From: Phycisphaerales bacterium
GTDB lineage: Bacteria; Planctomycetota; Phycisphaerae; Phycisphaerales; UBA1924
Assembly: GCA_029260395.1 (NCBI GenBank)
Contig: JAJDDJ010000013.1
Coordinates: 124,001 to 188,000 of the forward strand
Length of the DNA: 64,000 nucleotides
Reading direction: 5' to 3'
Within the stretch, counting starts at the first letter, position 1. Every line of letters starts with the position of its first letter. Below the pieces are notes generated by a model that was not told the DNA's origin, searched no databases, and was given only the letters and a program-made list of their open reading frames with translations. The position numbers were made by a program, and so were the translations under genes. Below, one piece after another: positions 8,563 through 16,783 of this stretch.

Positions 8563-9755
8563 AGGAACCATCGGGTCAGGACACGGGGCGGCAGACGAGT
8601 CAGGACGACCAGCCGGCTATCGAGGCCCTGCTTGCCGAGGCGCTCGAAGGCGCCGCTGGCGATAGGGAGGCGGCGTGCGCGCGCTTCCGAGCCTTGCTGG
8701 GCCAACTTGATACGGATGCAGAGCCCGCCGAGGGCCTCGCCGATGTGGTGATGCTGCGAGTTCAGCAGTCCGATCGCGCTGCGGCTTCTGCGGACGAGAC
8801 ACTTAGTTCGCTCGATGCCGATGCCATCGACGCGATGATGGCCCTCGGGTTTGAGGCGAACAAGGCCCCGCGCGAGCTGCGGTCGAGAGCCGTTGCGATC
8901 GCTGCTTCGGCCCGGATCGTGACCAGCGGCGGTCCTGCTTTGCCGAGGGATTTGCTGGAACGGACGATGGCTCGGATTGATGCCGTCGACGACATTCCCG
9001 AGCCGATCCGGATTCGGCCGCCTGTCCGCCAACGCTTTGCGGACCTCGTCTCGATCGCGGCGATGCTCCTGATCGTGGTCTCGGTCGGGTGGCCCGCGCT
9101 GACGTCCTGGCGTTCGGCCTCGATGCGCGCGGTCTGCGCCTCAAACATGCAGTCCGTGGCTTCGGCCATGGGTCTTTACGGCGGGGACTTTCGCGAGCAC
9201 CTGCCCGCGGCGACCGCTGGCTTTGGCGGTGGGCAGACCTGGTGGAACGTCGGCAAGGGCGCTGAGCAGTCCAACTCCGCCAACTTGTTCACGCTCGCAC
9301 GGACCGGCTATGCAGAAGTCGGCGATCTCGCGTGCCCGGGCAACGAGCACGCTCCGTCTGAGCACTTCCATGCGACGGACGACGACTGGCACTCGTTCGA
9401 TGAGGTGAGCTACAGCTACCGGATCATCACCCGCCGGGGCACGCCCACGCTCGGCGAGGGCCAGCGGTTCGTGATCGCAGCCGACCGCTCGCCGGTGGTT
9501 GTGCGGGCCGCCCGTGGCCAGCCGATCATGCCGAGAGAGAACAGCCTCAACCACCTAGGCTCGGGCCAGCAGGTGCTGTTCTCCGATGGCTCGGTCGAAT
9601 GGACCGCCAGCCCGGTGCTGCCATCGGGCGACAACATCTACCTGCCTCGGGCCATCGAGGCGGTCGTGGAAGCCTTTGAGCGGATGGGCCGAATCGATCC
9701 CATCCGGGGCACGGAAATCCCCGCGCGTTCGGGCGATGATTTTCTGGGTCCGTGA
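8559..9755 (+). CDS. Membrane protein coupled to ECF sigma factor, with secreted pilin/H-x-DG-like domain
   Basis: 398 residues. The first about 170 are cytoplasmic and acidic and could bind the sigma factor encoded upstream (4-bp overlap). One membrane helix follows, FADLVSIAAMLLIVVSVGWP, and then about 210 extracytoplasmic residues. These begin RAVCASNMQSVASAMGLYGG, resembling the segment after the pilin-like helix of DUF1559/prepilin-type planctomycete proteins. Near the end is NHLGSGQQVLFSDGSVEW, resembling their H-x9-DG motif (here ten residues separate H and DG). The inferred role is a sigma regulator fused to a surface-sensing or pseudopilin-like domain; no experimental counterpart is claimed. 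Confidence 0.6.
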   Translation: MKEPSGQDTGRQTSQDDQPAIEALLAEALEGAAGDREAACARFRALLGQLDTDAEPAEGLADVVMLRVQQSDRAAASADETLSSLDADAIDAMMALGFEANKAPRELRSRAVAIAASARIVTSGGPALPRDLLERTMARIDAVDDIPEPIRIRPPVRQRFADLVSIAAMLLIVVSVGWPALTSWRSASMRAVCASNMQSVASAMGLYGGDFREHLPAATAGFGGGQTWWNVGKGAEQSNSANLFTLARTGYAEVGDLACPGNEHAPSEHFHATDDDWHSFDEVSYSYRIITRRGTPTLGEGQRFVIAADRSPVVVRAARGQPIMPRENSLNHLGSGQQVLFSDGSVEWTASPVLPSGDNIYLPRAIEAVVEAFERMGRIDPIRGTEIPARSGDDFLGP

Positions 9756-9865
9756 CCGATTGCGGTCCGAATCGGGCCGTGGAGGCTGTGGCCCGACCCC
9801 GGCTAGGGGCCTAGCATGGAGGCCGCGAGCCGCGATGGCTGGCGCCAAACAGACGGAGTGGCACG

Positions 9866-10171
9866 ATGCCCAAGAACAAGATTCATAAGGGTCTGCTCAA
9901 GCGGATCCGTATCAGCAAGACCGGCAAGGCCCGCCACCGCTCGGCCTTCCACAAGCACTTGAGCTCGCACAAGAGCGGCAAGCGGCTGCGTCAGCTCCGC
10001 AAGGACCGGTACCTCGCCAACTCGGATGCCAAGCGTCTTGAGAAGCTGCTGTTCCGCCGCCTCCGAGGCCGGACCCAGCCCGCAGCGGACCGCAAACGCT
10101 CGCCTTCTCCTGAGCAGCGCCGCGCGATGCAGGCTGAGAAGCGGGCCGCCGCGGCAGCCACAGCTGATTAA
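9866..10171 (+). CDS. rpmI: 50S ribosomal protein L35
   Basis: 101 residues against about 65 for typical L35. The core MPKNKIHKGLLKRIRISKTG, with SSHKSGKRLRQLRK, is a normal L35 sequence. The extra C-terminal 30 or so residues are Arg/Ala/Lys-rich (ending KRAAAAATAD) and probably disordered. ATG 9866 has GGAG 7 nt upstream. It is followed after 119 bp by rplT, the conserved order; infC, normally first in this operon, is not upstream in this window. Confidence 0.93.
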   Translation: MPKNKIHKGLLKRIRISKTGKARHRSAFHKHLSSHKSGKRLRQLRKDRYLANSDAKRLEKLLFRRLRGRTQPAADRKRSPSPEQRRAMQAEKRAAAAATAD

Positions 10172-10290
10172 CCAAACGATCGTTGAATGCGTGCCCGAGC
10201 GGAGCGTCCGCGCGAGCACGAGAGAATTGTGCGTCGGGAACCGCAAGCCGGCTGATCGAGCCGCTCCGACGGATGTGAAGGAGAACGAGC

Positions 10291-10668
10291 ATGCCTCGTG
10301 CAAGCAAGGGCGCAGCCCGCAACAAAGCCAAGAAGCGCATCTTCCGTCAGGCCCGTGGCTACTACGGTGCGCGCAAGAACCACTACTACCTCGCCAAGGA
10401 CGCTGTCCGCCGCGCTGGTGTGTATGCCTACCAGCACCGCCGGATGCGCAAGCGTGACTTCCGTGCGTTGTGGATTACCCGTATCACCGCGGCCTGCCGC
10501 ATGCGTGGCACGCGGTACAGCCAGTTCATCAGCGGGCTCAAGATGGCTGGCATTCTGCTTAACCGCAAGATGCTGAGCCAGATCGCGATCGAGGACCCCA
10601 AGCTGTTCGACCAACTCGTCGATACCGCGGTCAAGGTCTCCAAGGCCGAGCCCGCCAAGGTCTCGTAA
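10291..10668 (+). CDS. rplT: 50S ribosomal protein L20
   Basis: 125 residues. It shows the L20 features: N-terminal basic extension (KGAARNKAKKRIFRQARGYYG), then LWITRITAACRMRG and YSQFISGLKMAGILLNRK. It binds 23S rRNA early in 50S assembly and in many bacteria represses its own operon. ATG 10291 is preceded by AAGGAG at 7-nt spacing. A strong terminator hairpin follows at 10705. Confidence 0.96.
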   Translation: MPRASKGAARNKAKKRIFRQARGYYGARKNHYYLAKDAVRRAGVYAYQHRRMRKRDFRALWITRITAACRMRGTRYSQFISGLKMAGILLNRKMLSQIAIEDPKLFDQLVDTAVKVSKAEPAKVS

Positions 10669-10704
10669 GCAGCCTCTGAGCAACCCGTTTCGGCACGACC
10701 CCAG

Positions 10705-10739
10705 CCCCGCGGTACCATGGTGCTGCGGGGTTGTTCTTT
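10705..10739 (+). terminator. Rho-independent terminator after rplT
   Basis: A long hairpin, with CCCCGC at 10705-10710 pairing with GCGGGG at 10725-10730 and further pairs closing on a CATG loop, is followed by TTGTTCTTT. It lies 36 bp after the rplT stop and just before the M50 protease gene, and so closes the rpmI-rplT transcript. Confidence 0.8.
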
Positions 10740-10769
10740 CGACTGTATCTCGGACGGCTGGAGGCTCGA

Positions 10770-11441
10770 ATGGACGGTTGGTGGGTGGCCGATACCTGGC
10801 AGAAGAGCCCCGTGCTCACCATCGCGTGGGCCGCGTGGGTGATCGTGAGCATCACGCTCCACGAGCTCGCCCACGGCTGGGCCGCGATTCGGCGTGGCGA
10901 CCGCACGCCAATCGAGCTGGGCCGTATGACGTTTAACCCGATCGTGCACATGGGCACCATGAGCCTGATCGCGTTTGCTGTGATCGGGATCGCTTGGGGT
11001 TCGATGCCCGTGAACCCGTCGCGGCTCCGCGGCCGCTACGCGGAGGCGTTTGTCGCCGCTGCGGGGCCAGCGGTCAACCTGGTGCTCGCGATCGGGTGCA
11101 TCTTGCTGCTTGCGGCATGGGAACTGGTAACGAACTCGAACGCCGGAGCATCGATCCCGCCCCACATCGGAGCGAACCTGGCGACGGTGTTCTGGGCGGG
11201 AGCACTGCTCAACATCGTGCTGCTGATGTTCAACCTGATACCGGTGCCGCCGCTGGACGGCTCTCGGATTCTGGCAGACTTCGTGCCGTCTTACGGCCGC
11301 ATGTTCGATGGCCCGCAGGGCCAGTACGTGGGCCTTGGCCTGTTCATGCTGATGTTTTTCTTCGGCTTCGATGTGATGTGGTCGGCCTCGGCGTGGGTCG
11401 TTAATTCCGCCGTCGCCGTGCTGCTCTTGCCGTTTGCCTGA
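10770..11441 (+). CDS. Site-2-protease-type zinc metalloprotease (M50 family)
   Basis: About 223 residues with 5-6 hydrophobic segments. The zinc motif HELAHG is in ITLHELAHGWAAIRRGD (about residue 28). The second motif, VPPLDGSRIL (Asp ligand), is near residue 167, and a conserved NPIVHMGT lies between them. This is the short, PDZ-less M50B type (SpoIVFB/FtsH-unrelated 'peptidase M50' membrane proteases), which cleaves substrates within the membrane. ATG 10770 has GGAGG 5 nt upstream; an in-frame TTG at 10731 inside the terminator is less likely. Substrate unknown. Confidence 0.88.
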   Translation: MDGWWVADTWQKSPVLTIAWAAWVIVSITLHELAHGWAAIRRGDRTPIELGRMTFNPIVHMGTMSLIAFAVIGIAWGSMPVNPSRLRGRYAEAFVAAAGPAVNLVLAIGCILLLAAWELVTNSNAGASIPPHIGANLATVFWAGALLNIVLLMFNLIPVPPLDGSRILADFVPSYGRMFDGPQGQYVGLGLFMLMFFFGFDVMWSASAWVVNSAVAVLLLPFA

Positions 11442-11462
11442 TGGGCGAACCGACGGGCCCGA

Positions 11463-13511
11463 TCAGCCCTCGTTTGGAGCGGGCTCATCGGCTTTGGCTC
11501 GGTCGCCGCGCACACGCTTGGTCATGCCCTCGCGCAGCTCGTAGTTGAGCGTCTTGCTGAGCTCTTTGAACGCGAACGGCGTGGCGAGCACCTCGCTCTC
11601 GCGGATGTCGTCCTGCACGCCCCGCTGAATCGCTTGGTCACGTATCTGGCGGAACGACTCGACCGTCAGCGGTGAAAGCCCGATCACGCGGACCATCAGC
11701 AGCGAGCGGGCTTCTTCAGCCGGAACCGCGAGCGTGCGGTCGGTTGTCGGCACATCGCCCATGGGCGCAATCGGGTTGAGTGACTCGGCTTTAGCTCGAA
11801 CCGCATCGCGGACGGCCTCGGTGTCGTAGAGAGGCCTGGCGTTGCCATTCCTGATCTGCGAGATGCCAAACTCAACACCGCGCTGGATCGTGGGGCGGTC
11901 TTCCACGTCCGTGATCTCCGGCGGGAAGAGAGCATCGGCTGCGGCGTCGAGGCCGCTTTCGACCGCGAGCGATTCGAGCGAGGCCTGTTGAGCGAGCAGG
12001 AACGCGTAGGCCTGCGCGATGCGCCAATCGTCTCGGACCACCTGCGGGTCGATGAGTTCGCCGAGCGATTCGGGCACACCTTCTTCTGCGGCGTCGGTCA
12101 CCGTGAGGATGTACCGGTTGCCCAGGAAGTCTTCGAGGCGGCTCTGGGTGAAGGGCACACCGACTTGGATCCCCCGGCTGACTTCGGGCTCGAGCTCTTT
12201 GACCGAGAGCGCCAGCGCGATCATGGGCATCGCCGGCTGGCGGGTGTCGGTGGTACGGATACTCGCGCGTCCGATGCCTTCGAGCTCGCTGAGCTTGCGG
12301 GCATCGAGCCACTGCGCATCACGACGAACCACGCGGGGCGTCGGGAACGAGGGCATCTCTTCCTTGGTACGCACGGCCTCGGCGGCGGTGTCGGCGATCG
12401 CGAACAGATCGGGTGTGGCCCATTCTGCGGTTAGAGCCTTGTACTCGCCGTCGGGGGCGAGCGGCCGCACGAGCCTGCCGATCTCGGCCTGGATGGTCTG
12501 TTCAGCGAGATTGAGCAGAGCCGTGACCCGCGCGTTGCGGAGGTCCGACTCGATGCGTGTGCGTTCGTCGGCGAGTTCGCCCGTGTAACGGGTACGGTTG
12601 GCTTGGTGAGCCTTGGCAATGGAGAGCACGTCGATCTGCACCGCGTCGGCGATCGCTTGGCGGTCGAGTGCGATCCATTGCACCTTCACCCGGTCGGGTA
12701 GGCGGTACCCGAAGCCGAGCCCCTCTTCGCCGGGCCTGAGCGTCTTGTACTGCTGAAAGTGCTCTTCGAGCTGTTCGTCCGTGGGGTTGAGCAGGGGGTC
12801 GGCCAGAGCATCGGCGCTCAGGGGGAGGACGTCCGCGACAACCGTATCGGTGTAGTACGAAGCGACGCGCTGGGCCTCGACCGAAGACATCCTGAGCGAG
12901 CCGATGTACTCCGCCTGCATTCGCTGCACGCCCCGCAGCTTGGCCAGCGCTCGGTCCACGTCCTCGGGAAGCATACGAGCCTTGCTGGCGTACTCGCTGC
13001 GCAGACGCAAGAGCGACGTGCGCTGCTCGCGATACTGCCGCTGGCCTTCTTCGCTCTCGAACTGTTGCTGGGCAAGAGCCATCGCAAGCGCCGGGTTCGC
13101 GACCTGCTGAACCATGAGGGCTTGAAAGTAGAGCACGATCTGGGTTTGGGCGAGCTCGTCGAGGAATCCTCGTCCGTGCTCGGCGTCGCCGACAAATCCA
13201 GCTCGTTCTGCGGCCTCAGTCATCAGCAGCCAGTGTTCGGCTTTGTAGTCTTGATCGATCATCCTATCGATGAGTGGCTGAACACCATTGGCTGTGGGGA
13301 TTCGCGCCAGTTGCTGCAGGACCGCGATCTCTCGCTCGGCCAAGCCCAGGTCACTGCCTTTGATCTCGCGGCCGTCGAGCGTGGCGACGGCCTTGTCGCC
13401 GACGCGCGAGCCGATCTGCTGAATCGCCTGAGGCAGCAGGAACGCGATCATCAGCAGCACGCCGCCGATCACCATGATGATCGTGTTGTACTTCCGCAGG
13501 AACTTGAGCAT
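11463..13511 (-). CDS. SurA/PpiD-like membrane-anchored periplasmic protein
   Basis: 682 residues. One N-terminal membrane helix (NTIIMVIGGVLLMIAFLLP, residues 9-27) is followed by VGDKAVATLDGREIKGSDL, the start typical of the SurA_N / PpiD chaperone domain. The rest is a long, mostly helical periplasmic region rich in Gln/Arg/Glu. No clear parvulin rotamase domain with its usual motifs is seen, so isomerase activity is not claimed. The C terminus is charged. ATG 13511 has GGGAGGA upstream. It probably assists folding of exported proteins; this is inferred from architecture. Confidence 0.7.
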   Translation of the reverse strand: MLKFLRKYNTIIMVIGGVLLMIAFLLPQAIQQIGSRVGDKAVATLDGREIKGSDLGLAEREIAVLQQLARIPTANGVQPLIDRMIDQDYKAEHWLLMTEAAERAGFVGDAEHGRGFLDELAQTQIVLYFQALMVQQVANPALAMALAQQQFESEEGQRQYREQRTSLLRLRSEYASKARMLPEDVDRALAKLRGVQRMQAEYIGSLRMSSVEAQRVASYYTDTVVADVLPLSADALADPLLNPTDEQLEEHFQQYKTLRPGEEGLGFGYRLPDRVKVQWIALDRQAIADAVQIDVLSIAKAHQANRTRYTGELADERTRIESDLRNARVTALLNLAEQTIQAEIGRLVRPLAPDGEYKALTAEWATPDLFAIADTAAEAVRTKEEMPSFPTPRVVRRDAQWLDARKLSELEGIGRASIRTTDTRQPAMPMIALALSVKELEPEVSRGIQVGVPFTQSRLEDFLGNRYILTVTDAAEEGVPESLGELIDPQVVRDDWRIAQAYAFLLAQQASLESLAVESGLDAAADALFPPEITDVEDRPTIQRGVEFGISQIRNGNARPLYDTEAVRDAVRAKAESLNPIAPMGDVPTTDRTLAVPAEEARSLLMVRVIGLSPLTVESFRQIRDQAIQRGVQDDIRESEVLATPFAFKELSKTLNYELREGMTKRVRGDRAKADEPAPNEG

Positions 13512-13622
13512 GCGGGGTCCTCCCCGAGGGGGCTGGGCGTCGTCGCAGGAAGATCGGTCAGCGCACCGCAGCAGCCCGCGCCGAGCCCGGAAACCGGGCC
13601 CGGCCTGGCCGCGAAAGACGGA

Positions 13623-14222
13623 TTAGCGGTAGAACTCGATGATGAGGTTCGTGTTGACCTCGAATGGGATCTGGTCGGCGGTGGGCATCGCCACGATGCG
13701 GCCGGTCAGCTCCGAAGGGTTGAATTCCACCCAGCCCGGAACCTCGTGACCAGCCATGGTTTCCATTGTCTCGCGCAGCACCTTCTGGATCCTGGGCTTG
13801 AACGAAACCACATCGCCAACGTTCACTTGGTACGACGGCCTGTCGACCTTGCGACCGTTGACCAGAACGTGCCCGTGTGCGACGACCTGGCGGGCAGCCC
13901 AGATGGTGCGGACCACGCCGGTGCGACGCACGAGGTTGTCGAGCCGGCGATCGAGAAGCTGGAGCAGCAGCTCGCCCGTGTTACCGCGCAGGTTGGTCGC
14001 GCGGTCCAGCGAGGCGCGGAACTGCTTCTCGCTCACGTGGTAGTGGTAGCGGAGCTTCTGCTTCTCGTTGAGGCGAAGGCCGTAGTCTCGCAGGCGCCGG
14101 CCGCGGTAGCCGTGCATGCCCGCAGGGTTGAGCGCGCGCTTGGAGGTGTGCTTTGGGATGTCCGCGATCGGCACACCAACACGGCGAGACAACTTGACCT
14201 TGGGACCGGTGTAACGGGCCAT
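13623..14222 (-). CDS. rpsD: 30S ribosomal protein S4
   Basis: 199 residues. MARYTGPKVKLSRRVGVP at the start lacks the zinc-binding cysteines (the Cys-minus form). The S4 RNA-binding domain follows: RRLDNLVRRTGVVRTIWAAR, then VAHGHVLVNGRKVD. It is a primary 16S rRNA binder. ATG 14222 is preceded by GAAAGGAAG; the reading frame is open upstream to 14375, but that segment is not S4-like. Divergent from purF, and isolated from the usual rpsK/rpoA cluster. Confidence 0.96.
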   Translation of the reverse strand: MARYTGPKVKLSRRVGVPIADIPKHTSKRALNPAGMHGYRGRRLRDYGLRLNEKQKLRYHYHVSEKQFRASLDRATNLRGNTGELLLQLLDRRLDNLVRRTGVVRTIWAARQVVAHGHVLVNGRKVDRPSYQVNVGDVVSFKPRIQKVLRETMETMAGHEVPGWVEFNPSELTGRIVAMPTADQIPFEVNTNLIIEFYR

Positions 14223-14416
14223 GACAGGCTTCCTTTCTTCCGTCTCCGCGGGCGGCTCTCGAAGAGGGCTGCTCGCGGGTGCCAAGGCTTGCTTGGCGAC
14301 CGTGCCGGGGACCGAGGCTTCGGGCCGGCGAGATACGATCCGGGCACGCGCCCGATATGAACCCAATCCAAGCACCTCGGTCGGCCCGCGTCAAGCCAAG
14401 CGGGTGTAGACTGCAC

Positions 14417-15913
14417 ATGATGCCCAAACCGCTGGCTCTGCGCGTCCTTCAGCCCCAAGCAGCAGGCCCCAAGGAGGCGTGCGGCGTGGTCGGTGTCTGG
14501 GGCGACCCGGACGCTGTTCAGCACTGTTATCTCTCGCTGTACGCCCAGCAGCACCGGGGCCAGGAGTCGGCGGGTATCGCTGTCAGCGATGGCTATGGCC
14601 TCAGCGTCCACACCGGCATGGGGCTGGTGCTGGATGTCCTCCCGGGCCGGGTACTCGATGACCTCACCAAGAAAATGCGCGCCCGTGAGGCCACCGACGG
14701 GGGGCCTGCCACTTTCGGAGCCATCGGGCATAACCGTTACTCGACCTCGGGCGGCTCGCAGGCCTGCAACGCCCAGCCGCTGCTGGAGACCACGGCCGAT
14801 GGGCCCGTCGCCCTCGCCCACAACGGCAGCCTCGTCAATACCGATGCTTGGCGGACCCACTTCTCTGAGCGTGGCCACCTGTTCCACAGCACTTCCGATA
14901 CCGAAGTCATTGTCCACCTGCTCGCATCGCCCGAGCAGCGCTCCGCCCCAGATCCCGTCGCCGCCACGCTTCGCAGGCTGCAGGGCGCGTTCAGCCTGCT
15001 GTTCCTGTTCCCTGACCGAATCGAGGCGGCGCGCGACCCCTGGGGCTGGCGACCGCTGGTGCTGGGTAAGCTGCCCGATGGTCGGGACTGCGTGGTCAGC
15101 GAGACCGTGGCCCTCGACGTGATCGGCGCAGAAGCCGTGCGAGAGGTCGAGCCGGGCGAGATCGTCACGCTCAGCGACTCGGGTGTGAGCAGCCGCACGT
15201 TTGCACCGCCTAGTCCCAGGCTGGCCCAGTGCGTGTTCGAGCACGTCTACTTCGCCAACCCCGCGAGCTACATCTTCGGGCAGAACGTGCAGGTGGCCCG
15301 CGAGTCAATGGGTGCCAAGCTCGCCGAGGAAGCCCACATCGAGGCGGACTACGTCATGCCCATGCCCGACTCGGGCCGATCGGCGGCCAACGGCTACGCG
15401 CAGGCCAGCGGCATCCCGTACCGCGAGGGCATCGTGCCCAATCGCTACGTCGGACGCACGTTTATCAAACCCACGCAGAACGAGCGGCGGGCCGCGGTGA
15501 GGCTCAAGCTCAACGTGATTTCCGAGATCGTTCGCGGCAAGAAGCTCATCGTTGTGGACGACTCGATCGTGCGCGGCACCACCACCCGCGAGAAGATGAA
15601 GCAGCTCCGCGATGCTGGGGCGAGCGAGATCCACCTCCGAATCAGCTGCCCGCCCATCAAGCACCCGTGCTACTTCGGGGTCGACTTCGCCACCCGCGAC
15701 CAGCTCATCGCCCACGAGCGCACGGTCGAGGAAATCCGCAAGTTCCTCGGCGTGAACAGCCTGCACTTTCTGAGCCTCGATGGCCTGCTGAGCGTGATGA
15801 AGCACAAGCCCAGCGAGTACTGCACCGCGTGCTTCAACGCCGACTACCGCATCGACATCGAGCACCCGCTCACCGGCGAGGTCGTTCTCAAAGAGCAGCA
15901 GAGCATGTTCTGA
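14417..15913 (+). CDS. purF: Amidophosphoribosyltransferase
   Basis: 498 residues. First committed step of purine synthesis: PRPP + glutamine to phosphoribosylamine. A short propeptide precedes EACGVVGVWG, so Cys22 is the expected N-terminal nucleophile after processing. The PRPP-binding motif LIVVDDSIVRGTTTREK lies near residue 380. Cysteines in LAQCVFEHVYF, HPCYFGVD and YCTACFNADY match those ligating the 4Fe-4S cluster in the Bacillus-type enzyme. Start: ATG 14417 (a second ATG follows at once). TGA overlaps the ATG of the next gene (15913). Confidence 0.95.
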   Translation: MMPKPLALRVLQPQAAGPKEACGVVGVWGDPDAVQHCYLSLYAQQHRGQESAGIAVSDGYGLSVHTGMGLVLDVLPGRVLDDLTKKMRAREATDGGPATFGAIGHNRYSTSGGSQACNAQPLLETTADGPVALAHNGSLVNTDAWRTHFSERGHLFHSTSDTEVIVHLLASPEQRSAPDPVAATLRRLQGAFSLLFLFPDRIEAARDPWGWRPLVLGKLPDGRDCVVSETVALDVIGAEAVREVEPGEIVTLSDSGVSSRTFAPPSPRLAQCVFEHVYFANPASYIFGQNVQVARESMGAKLAEEAHIEADYVMPMPDSGRSAANGYAQASGIPYREGIVPNRYVGRTFIKPTQNERRAAVRLKLNVISEIVRGKKLIVVDDSIVRGTTTREKMKQLRDAGASEIHLRISCPPIKHPCYFGVDFATRDQLIAHERTVEEIRKFLGVNSLHFLSLDGLLSVMKHKPSEYCTACFNADYRIDIEHPLTGEVVLKEQQSMF

Positions 15914-16344
15914 TGCAGGACCATCGGGGTTCAGCCGCCAATCTCGAAACGAGCCGGGACGGAGACGCCAAGAAAAGCGACCTGCAGCAACTATGGAGCA
16001 GCACGCCGACCCTGCTGTCGCTTGTAGCAGTCGCGCTGCTTGGTGTCATCGCTACAAGTTCGGTTGTGCTGATCGGAGCGTGGCTGTGGGGCCTAGGTGG
16101 TTCATTAGGCTGGTTTCTGATGGTGTTCGTGCTCGTGCCGTGTTCCGGGCTTGTCCTCGTTTGGCAGGGCCGATTGGTTCTCGCAGCGAGAGCGCGATGG
16201 TGGGTAAAGCGACGCCTGCCTCATCAGCAGTGCGCTGCCTGCGAGTTCTCGCTCGCGGGCCTTGCGCCAGAGCCCGACGGCTGCACGGTCTGCCCGGAGT
16301 GCGGGGCGGCATGGAAGCTGGGAGACATTGCCGATGATCGCTGA
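15913..16344 (+). CDS. Two-helix membrane protein with C-terminal zinc ribbon (copy 1)
   Basis: 143 residues. A polar N terminus is followed by two membrane helices (TLLSLVAVALLGVIATSSVV and LGWFLMVFVLVPCSGLVLVW), a basic loop, and then a C-terminal four-cysteine zinc ribbon: CAACEFSLAGL and CTVCPECGAAW. Its ATG shares a base with the purF stop and its end overlaps the start of a related gene, so the four genes purF to mqnD are probably one operon. No known function. The zinc-ribbon coding sequence is almost identical to that of the next gene. Confidence 0.65.
   Translation: MQDHRGSAANLETSRDGDAKKSDLQQLWSSTPTLLSLVAVALLGVIATSSVVLIGAWLWGLGGSLGWFLMVFVLVPCSGLVLVWQGRLVLAARARWWVKRRLPHQQCAACEFSLAGLAPEPDGCTVCPECGAAWKLGDIADDR
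16246..16314 (+). repeat. 69-bp direct repeat, copy 1 (zinc-ribbon coding)
   Basis: Bases 16246-16314 match 16691-16759 at about 66 of 69 positions by eye, beginning TTCTCGCTCGCGGGCCTTGC. Both copies encode FSLAGL-x-x-EPDGCTVCPECGAAW in the same frame of two neighbouring genes. The flanking membrane-helix regions of the two genes are far less alike, which suggests local gene conversion or strong constraint on a recently duplicated module. Confidence 0.9.
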
Positions 16345-16783
16345 TGACCGAGGGCGGCCCATCAAGTTGCGGTTCCGCGGCGTGCCGATCTTCGCGCGCG
16401 TCAAAGGCCAAGGCATCGAGCGCCGCCACCGGTTCTACGAGGTCGGGTGGTTCAGCCCGGAACTCGCGGTCGCACTCGGGCTGATCGGCGCCGGGCTGCT
16501 CATTTGGTCGGGAGTGTTCCTCAACGGCCTCACCTGGATGCGGATCGCTGCGGGACTGGTGGGGGTCCCCTTGGTCGTCATAGGGCTCGTGGCGGTGATG
16601 TCGATGCTGTTCATGCAGCGGGCCACTCCAGCGATGCACGCACAGGTGTTCGCCAAGCGCGACCGCCAAGGCCAGTGCCGGGCGTGTACTTTCTCGCTCG
16701 CGGGCCTTGCGGCCGAGCCCGACGGCTGCACGGTCTGCCCGGAGTGCGGGGCGGCGTGGCGTCTACCATTGAACGATGCATGA
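16334..16783 (+). CDS. Two-helix membrane protein with C-terminal zinc ribbon (copy 2)
   Basis: 149 residues. It has the same plan as the gene before it: cytoplasmic start, two membrane helices (LAVALGLIGAGLLIWSGVFL and GLVGVPLVVIGLVAVMSML), then a zinc ribbon CRACTFSLAGL and CTVCPECGAAW at the C terminus. The start ATG 16334 lies 11 bp inside the preceding gene, and the end overlaps the mqnD start by 8 bp. Paralogous to copy 1; no characterised family recognised. Context suggests coexpression with purF and mqnD but not a defined role. Confidence 0.65.
   Translation: MIADDRGRPIKLRFRGVPIFARVKGQGIERRHRFYEVGWFSPELAVALGLIGAGLLIWSGVFLNGLTWMRIAAGLVGVPLVVIGLVAVMSMLFMQRATPAMHAQVFAKRDRQGQCRACTFSLAGLAAEPDGCTVCPECGAAWRLPLNDA
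16691..16759 (+). repeat. 69-bp direct repeat, copy 2 (zinc-ribbon coding)
   Basis: Second copy of the repeat at 16246-16314; the few differences seen lie at the GCGCCAGAG/GCGGCCGAG position and at the first base of the final ATGG/GTGG. Confidence 0.9.

Noticed and set aside
13580-13600. Hairpin GCCCGG-AAA-CCGGGC after rpsD as a terminator
   Set aside because: The stem is good but no T-run follows on the minus strand, so it does not qualify as a Rho-independent terminator.
12759-14360. 533-codon open frame on the plus strand
   Set aside because: Antisense to the SurA/PpiD-like gene and rpsD; no domain, unusual composition.
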